The position numbers were made by a program, and so were the translations under genes. This document shows positions 8,470 to 13,169 of a stretch of 13,169 nucleotides of DNA, piece by piece; within the stretch, counting starts at the first letter, position 1, and each line of letters starts with the position of its first letter. The stretch comes from Rhizobacter sp. Lineage in GTDB: Bacteria > Pseudomonadota > Gammaproteobacteria > Burkholderiales > Burkholderiaceae_C. The notes below the pieces were generated by a model. It did no database searches and had not been told where the DNA came from. It was given only the letters and a program-made list of their open reading frames with translations. The stretch spans positions 1 to 13,169 of the forward strand of contig JANYBE010000146.1 of NCBI GenBank assembly GCA_025360945.1. Direction: 5' to 3'.

Positions 8470-9513
8470 ATGTCATTGCTGCCTTATGCCCTCGCCCGGC
8501 CGTTCCTGTTCGGCCTCGACCCGGAGCACGCCCACGAGGTCACTCTGTGGGCCCTGGCGCGTTTGCAGAACACGCCGATGCAGTGCGCCTGGGCGCAACG
8601 CCGCGTCGACGACCCGGTCACGGTCGCGGGCCTGAGGTTTCCGAACCGTATCGGCCTCGCCGCCGGGTTGGACAAGAACGGCCGCTGCATCGACGGCCTG
8701 GCGGCGATGGGCTTCGGCTTCATCGAGGTCGGCACGGTCACGCCCAAGGCCCAGAGCGGCAACCCAAGGCCGCGCATGTTTCGTCTGCCCGAGGCGAACG
8801 CACTGATCAACCGGCTTGGCTTCAACAACGACGGAATGGATGCGTTCATCGCGAACGTCAAGCGCGCGCAGTTCCGCGAGAGCGGCGGCGTCCTCGGTCT
8901 GAACATCGGCAAGAACGCGGCTACGCCGATAGCACGTGCGGTAGACGACTACCTGCTGTGCCTGGACGGCGTCTACCCGCATGCGGACTACGTCACCGTC
9001 AACATCTCGAGTCCGAATACCGAGGACCTGCGCGCACTGCAAAGCGATGAGGCACTCGATGCCCTGCTCGGTGCGGTGCAGGAGCGCAAGATCGCGCTGG
9101 CAAAGCAACACGGCTGCAGCGTGCCAATCTTCGTGAAGATCGCGCCCGATCTGGATCAAGCCCAGGTCGGCGTGATCGCCGCCACCTTGCGGCACCACCG
9201 CATCGACGGGGTGATCGCCACCAACACGACGATCGCACGCGACGCGGTGAAGACACTGCGTTACGGCGACGAAGCGGGTGGCCTGTCGGGCGCGCCAGTG
9301 TTCGAGGCTTCGAACCGCGTGATCGCGCAATTGCGCGCGGCGCTGGGCAAGGCCTATCCGATCATCGGCGTCGGCGGTGTTATGAGCGCCTCTGACGCGC
9401 AGGCCAAGGTCACCGCGGGCGCAGACCTGGTGCAGATCTATACGGGCTTCATCTATCAGGGGCCGGCGCTGATCGCTGCCGCCGCGCGCGCATTGGCCAC
9501 GCCACGCCCATGA
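8470..9513 (+). CDS. pyrD: Dihydroorotate dehydrogenase (quinone), class 2
   Basis: PyrD oxidises dihydroorotate to orotate in pyrimidine synthesis, passing electrons to quinones at the inner membrane. The 347-residue protein has the class 2 layout: an N-terminal membrane-associating helical segment (YALARPFLFGLDPEHAHEVTL), then an FMN-binding TIM barrel. Motifs seen are AAGLDKNG (64-71), the substrate loop NRLGFNNDGM (114-123), VNISSPN (177-183) with the class 2 catalytic serine at 181, KIAPDL, and GVGGVMS plus QIYTGFIYQGP near the C-terminus for FMN phosphate binding. ATG codons at 8461 and 8470 are both possible; MSLLPYALARP fits family starts better. No Shine-Dalgarno is visible; a GACAAT hexamer ends 7 bp before the ATG. 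The stop overlaps the next gene (ATGA). Confidence 0.96.
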   Translation: MSLLPYALARPFLFGLDPEHAHEVTLWALARLQNTPMQCAWAQRRVDDPVTVAGLRFPNRIGLAAGLDKNGRCIDGLAAMGFGFIEVGTVTPKAQSGNPRPRMFRLPEANALINRLGFNNDGMDAFIANVKRAQFRESGGVLGLNIGKNAATPIARAVDDYLLCLDGVYPHADYVTVNISSPNTEDLRALQSDEALDALLGAVQERKIALAKQHGCSVPIFVKIAPDLDQAQVGVIAATLRHHRIDGVIATNTTIARDAVKTLRYGDEAGGLSGAPVFEASNRVIAQLRAALGKAYPIIGVGGVMSASDAQAKVTAGADLVQIYTGFIYQGPALIAAAARALATPRP

Positions 9514-10424
9514 TCGCCAATTCCGTCCTGCGTCTGCACCCGACCCGGTGGTTGCCGGTGGCGGTGCTCAGCTGGATGGCCTTGTCGCCGACCGCGAACG
9601 CGCAGGATGCGGCGGCGCTGCGGGCGCGGCATGCGGTCTTGCAGCCATTACTCGACGTGAACGCGTTCAACCGGCCAGTGGTTATCGAATCGATTCACAA
9701 CGGCGGCGATCTGCGTGGCGAGGTCTATGCGGTGGTCCAGCAGCCATTCGCGCTGACCGGCCCGGCAATGCAGGGCATGGCGCATTGGTGCGACATCCTG
9801 ATGCTGCACCTCGACGTGAAGATGTGCCGCTGGACGCAGACCGGCCCCGACGCGCTGACCGTGTCGACGACGCACAAGTACGACCAGCCGCTCGAGAGCG
9901 CGGCCGCGGTCGAGTTCGGCTACCGGGTGATCGCATCGACGCCGGACTACCTGCACGTCGAACTGCACGCCGAGAAGGGGCCGATGGGCACGCACGATTA
10001 CCGCATCGTGCTGGAGGCGATCGCGCTCGACGCGAAGAGCAGCTTCATCCACCTGTCGTATGGGTACAGCCAGGGCTTCGGCGGGCGCATCGCGATGGAA
10101 GCCTACCTCGCCACGCTGGGGCGCAACAAGGTCGGCTTCTCGGTGGTCGATCGCAAGCCTAACGGCCAGCCGGTCTACATCGCCAACGTGCGCGGGCTGG
10201 TGGAGCGCAACTGCATGCGCTACTTCCTGGCGATCGAGGCCTACCTGAATGCGTACCCGCTGCCGCCCGTGGAACAGCTCGAACGGCGTCTGCGCGAGTG
10301 GTACGCGGGCACCGAGCGCTACCCGGCGCAGCTGCACGAGATGGAGCGCGACGACTACCTGACGATGAAGCGCAGGGAGGTCCAGCAGCAGCAGGCGACT
10401 GCGAAGGGCGCGAAGCCCGGCTGA
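9510..10424 (+). CDS. Exported protein of unknown function
   Basis: I do not recognise this 304-residue protein with confidence. It starts with a signal peptide: a short basic segment, a hydrophobic core WLPVAVLSWMALS (14-26), and a likely cleavage after ANA at residue 31, so it is probably periplasmic. The mature part has no transmembrane helix. Visible landmarks are a WCDILMLHLDVKMCRW segment with two cysteines, a THKYDQPL strand, an HLSYGYSQGFGGRIAMEAYLATLGRNKVGF block, and a charged C-terminal helix ending with a QQQQ run. The strand-rich middle followed by a long helical end could be compatible with a lipid- or ligand-binding fold, but this is only a guess. The ATG overlaps the pyrD stop by 4 bp, suggesting co-translation. 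The stop lies 4 bp from the end of the convergent LanC-like remnant. Confidence 0.8.
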   Translation: MIANSVLRLHPTRWLPVAVLSWMALSPTANAQDAAALRARHAVLQPLLDVNAFNRPVVIESIHNGGDLRGEVYAVVQQPFALTGPAMQGMAHWCDILMLHLDVKMCRWTQTGPDALTVSTTHKYDQPLESAAAVEFGYRVIASTPDYLHVELHAEKGPMGTHDYRIVLEAIALDAKSSFIHLSYGYSQGFGGRIAMEAYLATLGRNKVGFSVVDRKPNGQPVYIANVRGLVERNCMRYFLAIEAYLNAYPLPPVEQLERRLREWYAGTERYPAQLHEMERDDYLTMKRREVQQQQATAKGAKPG

Positions 10425-10428
10425 GACC

Positions 10429-10773
10429 TCAGAAGACGGCGAGTGTCGGCACCGCGGCGTCGGCGCTCACGCAACTGCACAGGTAGGTGGCCAGACCGAG
10501 ATCTGCGCTCCACGGCGTGAAGCGGCGCTGACCGTGCTGCGCCCTCGACGCTTCGGACTGCCAGCAACGCCCGGATCACACCGGCCGCGCCGTTGTACAG
10601 ACTGGCCACCGGCACCCCCGCGGGCCATCGTCCTTGTCGCGCGGATGAATCGGCCAAAGCGAGTCCGGATGAAAGGTGCGACAGGCGTCGAGGGCGATGG
10701 CCTCGATCGCCTCCCCGCTTCGCTCCATGGCGTCGCGCAACGGCGGCTCGTGGCGCTCGGGATCGAACAGCAT
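10429..10773 (-). pseudogene. Remnant of a LanC-like (lanthionine synthetase C family) gene, frameshifted and internally deleted
   Basis: This fills the stretch between the exported-protein gene and scoB. From the ATG at 10773 the frame reads MLFDPERHEP, then FHPDSLWPIHPRDKDDGP, which matches my memory of the N-terminus of bacterial LanC-like proteins. The reading then shifts frame at a run of five C (10615-10619 on the plus strand) into ASLYNGAAGVIRALLAV, the family's LY-GAAGVIWAL helix. Near 10558 the original frame resumes with EASRAQHGQRRFTPW, SADLGLATYLCSC and PTLAVF before a TGA at 10429. This resembles the family C-terminus (LWTGDLGLA ... PTLDVF). About 300 middle codons of a roughly 400-residue protein, including the zinc-ligand region, are absent. 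The start is 18 bp after the scoB stop, so the ancestor was probably the third gene of the sco operon. Homology is from memory. Confidence 0.68.
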
Positions 10774-10791
10774 GGTGCCGGCGCGGTGGGC

Positions 10792-11430
10792 TCAGTGCAG
10801 CGGCACGCCGGTCTTGCTTTGCAGCTCCTCGCGCGACACGCCTTCGGCGAGCTCGACCAGCTTCAGGCCTTGCGGCGTCACGTCGAGCACGGCCAGGTCG
10901 GTGATGATGCGGTTGACCACGCCCAACCCGGTGAGCGGCAGCGTACAGGCCGGAAGGATCTTCAGGTCAATGCTGCCGTCCTTCTTCTTCGCGACGTGTT
11001 CCATCAGCACGATCACGCGGGCCACACCGGCCACCAGATCCATCGCGCCGCCCATGCCCTTGACCATCTTGCCGGGGATCATCCAGTTCGCCAGATCGCC
11101 CTTCGCGCTGACCTGCATCGCGCCGAGGATCGACAGGTTAATCTTGCCACCGCGGATCATCGCGAAACTGTCGTGCGAGCCGAAGATCGACGATCCCGGC
11201 AGCGTCGTCACGGTCTGCTTGCCGGCGTTGATCAGGTCGGCGTCGACCTCGTCCTCGGTCGGGAACGGGCCGATGCCAAGCATGCCGTTCTCGCTCTGCA
11301 GCCAGACCTCGATCTCGGGCGAGACGAAGTTGGCCACAAGCGTCGGCAGGCCGATGCCGAGGTTGACGTAGAAGCCGTCCTGCAATTCCTTGGCCGCGCG
11401 CGCGGCCATCTGGTCGTGTGTCCAGGCCAT
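10792..11430 (-). CDS. scoB: 3-oxoacid CoA-transferase subunit B
   Basis: ScoB is the beta subunit of a family I CoA-transferase, which moves CoA between succinyl-CoA (or another acyl-CoA) and a 3-oxoacid such as acetoacetate. The 212-residue protein starts MAWTHDQMAARAAKEL, carries GIGLPTLVANF (25-35), and has the SENGMLGIGP motif in which E47 is the catalytic glutamate that forms the glutamyl-CoA intermediate. GSSIFGSHDSFAMIRGG and the GAMQVSAKGDLANWMIPGK block follow the family order. The start is one base after the scoA stop, so the subunits are translationally coupled. AtoA or PcaJ-like specificity cannot be excluded from sequence alone, but the pattern fits SCOT best. Confidence 0.95.
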   Translation of the reverse strand: MAWTHDQMAARAAKELQDGFYVNLGIGLPTLVANFVSPEIEVWLQSENGMLGIGPFPTEDEVDADLINAGKQTVTTLPGSSIFGSHDSFAMIRGGKINLSILGAMQVSAKGDLANWMIPGKMVKGMGGAMDLVAGVARVIVLMEHVAKKKDGSIDLKILPACTLPLTGLGVVNRIITDLAVLDVTPQGLKLVELAEGVSREELQSKTGVPLH

Positions 11431-11431
11431 G

Positions 11432-12139
11432 TCAGGCTCCTACTTTCTCTGTGATCGTTCTCTTCTCGATGCGCTTCTCGGGATGTGCATTGAGCACGAT
11501 GCGGTGGACGTAGATGCCGGGCAGGTGTACGGCATCCGGATCGAAGCTACCGGTCGGCAGGATTTCCTCGACCTCGACGATCGTGGTCTTGCCGGCCATC
11601 GCCACCGCGGGGTTGAAGTTGCGCGCGGTGCGCCGGAAGATCAGGTTGCCGCTCTCGTCCGCTTTCCAGGCCTTCACGAGCGAGACCTCGGGCACAAGCG
11701 CACGCTCCATCACGTAGGTGTGGCCGTCGAACTCGCGCAGCTCCTTGCCCTCGGCGACGAGCGTACCCACACCGGTCTTCGTGAAGAACGCCGGGATGCC
11801 CGCTCCGCCGGCGCGCAGCTTCTCGGCCAGCGTGCCCTGCGGCGTGAACTCGAGCTCGAGTTCGCCGGCCAGGTACTGGCGCTCGAACTCCTTGTTCTCG
11901 CCCACGTAGCTGGAGATCATGCGTTTGATCTGGCGCGACTCGAGCAACAGCCCGAGGCCGAAGCCGTCGACGCCGGCGTTGTTCGAGATCACGCTGAGGT
12001 TCTTCACGCCCGAGTCGCGCAACGCTGCGATCAGTGCTTCGGGAATTCCGCACAGCCCGAAGCCGCCAACCGCCATTAGCTGGCCGTCTTTCACCACGCC
12101 CTTGAGCGCTTGGGCAGCGCTGGGGAACACTTTCTTCAT
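11432..12139 (-). CDS. scoA: 3-oxoacid CoA-transferase subunit A
   Basis: ScoA is the alpha subunit partner of ScoB. The 235-residue protein has the glycine-rich CoA-transferase loop VGGFGLCGIP (24-33), the SNNAGVDGFGLGLLL segment, and PQGTLAEKLRAGGAGIPAFFTKTGVGT in the expected order. ARNFNPAVAMAGKTTIVEVEEI and LPGIYVHRIV close the protein. A GGAGA ribosome binding site lies 7 nt before the ATG at 12139. Together with ScoB it would allow use of acetoacetate and other 3-oxoacids, or reversible acetoacetyl-CoA handling linked to polyhydroxybutyrate turnover. It is the first gene of the operon and is divergent from the thioesterase gene with 87 bp between starts, containing a probable operator. 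Confidence 0.95.
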   Translation of the reverse strand: MKKVFPSAAQALKGVVKDGQLMAVGGFGLCGIPEALIAALRDSGVKNLSVISNNAGVDGFGLGLLLESRQIKRMISSYVGENKEFERQYLAGELELEFTPQGTLAEKLRAGGAGIPAFFTKTGVGTLVAEGKELREFDGHTYVMERALVPEVSLVKAWKADESGNLIFRRTARNFNPAVAMAGKTTIVEVEEILPTGSFDPDAVHLPGIYVHRIVLNAHPEKRIEKRTITEKVGA

Positions 12140-12183
12140 GGACCGTCTCCGTGGGTTGCCGCGAGTTGCGGCCCGGAAGCGTA

Positions 12184-12217
12184 CTACTTAACCCATTACG
12201 TAGTCGTTACGTAGAAT
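12184..12217. promoter_or_regulatory. Divergent promoter region with three phased 9-bp elements (probable operator)
   Basis: Three elements start at 11-bp intervals: CTACTTAAC (12184-12192), ATTACGTAG (12195-12203) and GTTACGTAG (12206-12214). The outer two are inverted repeats of each other with eight of nine positions complementary. The middle one contains the palindrome TACGTA at the centre of symmetry, and TTACGTAG occurs twice exactly. The array overlaps a plausible plus-strand promoter: TTAACC (12188-12193), an 18-bp spacer, then TAGAAT (12212-12217). A dimeric regulator binding here could control both scoAB and the thioesterase-regulator pair. Which protein binds is not shown by the sequence. 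Confidence 0.55.
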
Positions 12218-12226
12218 CGCCTAAGC

Positions 12227-12652
12227 ATGAACACGTCCGCAGCCATCGACAAGACCTTCCTCGAACACGCACTGACAACCGTCTTCGCCGAATGGGTGCG
12301 TGCGCTCGACCTGCGCGTGCTCGAGGCGCGCGCTGGCGAGGTGTTGCTGGCTTTGCCGGTCACTGCGAAGCACGTGCATTCGGGCGGCGTAATGTCGGGC
12401 CAGTCCTTGATGGCCGCGGCCGACTCGGCGATGGTGCTGGCCGTCATGTCCAAGCTCGGCGCATTCCGCCCGATGACAACGGTGCAGTTGCAGACAAGCT
12501 TCCTGCGCCCGGTGCCGGGCGATGCAGGCTTCGCGAGCGTGCGCGCGCGCGTGCTGCGCATCGGCAAGACACTGGCGTTCGGCGACATCCAGATCACCCA
12601 TGGCGACGATGTGCTCGCGGCGCATGCGACCACAACGTATGCGCTCCTCTGA
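12227..12652 (+). CDS. PaaI-type hotdog-fold acyl-CoA thioesterase
   Basis: This 141-residue protein fits the PaaI family of hotdog thioesterases, which hydrolyse acyl-CoA (often aryl- or medium-chain) to free acid and CoA as tetramers. The active-site helix segment reads HVHSGGVMSGQSLMAAADSAM (starting at residue 49); HSGG (51-54) and D66 correspond to the HGG...D pattern of the family. Strands TTVQLQTSFLRPVPGDAGFASVRARVLRIGKTLAFGDIQI complete the fold. The exact substrate is unknown; the gene should not be called paaI because no phenylacetate genes are nearby. No Shine-Dalgarno is seen; TAGAAT ends 9 bp upstream of the ATG, so the message may be nearly leaderless. The end overlaps the next gene by 14 bp. 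Confidence 0.9.
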   Translation: MNTSAAIDKTFLEHALTTVFAEWVRALDLRVLEARAGEVLLALPVTAKHVHSGGVMSGQSLMAAADSAMVLAVMSKLGAFRPMTTVQLQTSFLRPVPGDAGFASVRARVLRIGKTLAFGDIQITHGDDVLAAHATTTYALL

Positions 12653-13169
12653 GCCCGCGGCCGCGCTCGACTACCGCACCGCGTTCGAGCTGGCGCCGAT
12701 CGGCCTGGTGATCTCGCGCAACCGGCTGATGGTCGATTGCAACCGTCAGGTGATGGAGATGTTCGGCGCCACGAACGACGCACTGGCCGGCCACAGCTTC
12801 GAGCTGCTCTACCCGACGCCGGGCGAGTTCGAGCGAACCGGTGCGCGCATCGCCGCGAGCCTGAACGCGAGCGGCTGGTACGCCGACGAACGCGTGATGA
12901 AGCGCGTCGGTGGGCCGCAGGGAGGCGAGCTGTTCTGGTGCCATGTGTCGGGCCGCGCGCTCGACCCGTCGGCGCCGCACGCGGCCGGCATCTGGTCGTT
13001 CGAGGATCTCTCGTCGCATCGACGCGTCGGCATCGAACTCACACCGCGCGAGCGCGAGATCGCCGCGCTGCTGATCGAAGGGCTCACCAGCAAGCTCATC
13101 GGCAAGCGGCTCGCGATCAGCCCACGCACCGTCGATGTCTATCGGGCGCGCCTGATGCAAAAATACCGC
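12639..13169 (+). CDS. PAS-LuxR family transcriptional regulator (3' end cut by window edge)
   Basis: An open frame begins at the ATG at 12639, inside the end of the thioesterase gene, and continues without a stop for 177 codons to the window edge. Residues about 11-125 resemble a PAS sensor domain: FELAPIGLVISRNRLMVDCNRQVMEMFG, then GHSFELLYPTPGEFERTG, and the later strands ELFWCHVSGRAL and GIWSFEDLS. Residues 133-177 are a LuxR/GerE-type helix-turn-helix: LTPREREIAALLIEGLTSKLIGKRLAISPRTVDVYRARL-like order, with the recognition helix at SPRTVDVYRARL. Only the last ~10-30 residues are likely missing. No receiver domain or autoinducer domain is present, so it probably senses a small ligand directly or through a bound cofactor. 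The 14-bp overlap implies co-translation with the thioesterase. It is a candidate regulator of the divergent sco promoter. Confidence 0.9.
   Translation, partial: MRSSEPAAALDYRTAFELAPIGLVISRNRLMVDCNRQVMEMFGATNDALAGHSFELLYPTPGEFERTGARIAASLNASGWYADERVMKRVGGPQGGELFWCHVSGRALDPSAPHAAGIWSFEDLSSHRRVGIELTPREREIAALLIEGLTSKLIGKRLAISPRTVDVYRARLMQKYR

Noticed and set aside
10421..10432. Short palindrome CTGAGACCTCAG between the convergent stop codons, as a terminator
   Set aside because: The stem is 5 bp with a 2-base loop and no T-run, so it cannot form a useful hairpin.

Overview
The window looks like a piece of ordinary chromosome from a high-GC betaproteobacterium, most likely of the order Burkholderiales. 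The evidence is the strong G/C bias at third codon positions, an EarP-type (rhamnosylated) elongation factor P system lying next to uvrC, and the protein flavour of FumC, RpiA, PyrD and ScoAB. No tRNA, rRNA, CRISPR array, insertion sequence, integrase or phage gene is visible. Nearly all the DNA is coding, with short gaps, many stop/start overlaps and two head-to-head promoters.

Left part (1-4850). The 5' end of uvrC runs leftward off the window. Divergent from it, earP and efp form a modification pair: EarP is the arginine rhamnosyltransferase and EF-P carries its target Arg32. An intrinsic terminator follows efp. Next comes a stand-alone gene of the haem-dependent oxidative N-demethylase alpha-subunit family (DUF3445), whose stop overlaps the start of mnmC, the bifunctional tRNA wobble-uridine modification enzyme.

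Middle (4816-8418, minus strand). Reading right to left: fumC (class II fumarase), rpiA (ribose-5-phosphate isomerase A), a 60-residue lysine-rich protein, and an alpha/beta hydrolase. The first two are 7 bp apart and the last two 1 bp apart. The hydrolase overlaps the 3' end of mnmC tail to tail. Divergent from fumC is pyrD (class 2 dihydroorotate dehydrogenase), whose stop overlaps the start of a gene for an exported protein I do not recognise.

Right part (10429-13169). On the minus strand, scoA and scoB encode a 3-oxoacid CoA-transferase. They are followed by a decayed LanC-like gene that keeps its N-terminal part, a frameshift, and its last ~40 codons, with the middle missing. Divergent from scoA, a PaaI-type hotdog thioesterase overlaps a PAS-LuxR-type transcription regulator that runs off the right edge. 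The 87-bp divergent promoter region between scoA and the thioesterase holds three phased 9-bp elements that look like an operator. The likely logic is a small acyl-CoA/ketone-body module with its own regulator.

I found no clear new system. The points most worth a second look are the phased operator with its PAS-LuxR neighbour, the solitary DUF3445 gene coupled to mnmC, the LanC-like remnant, and the unknown exported protein coupled to pyrD.
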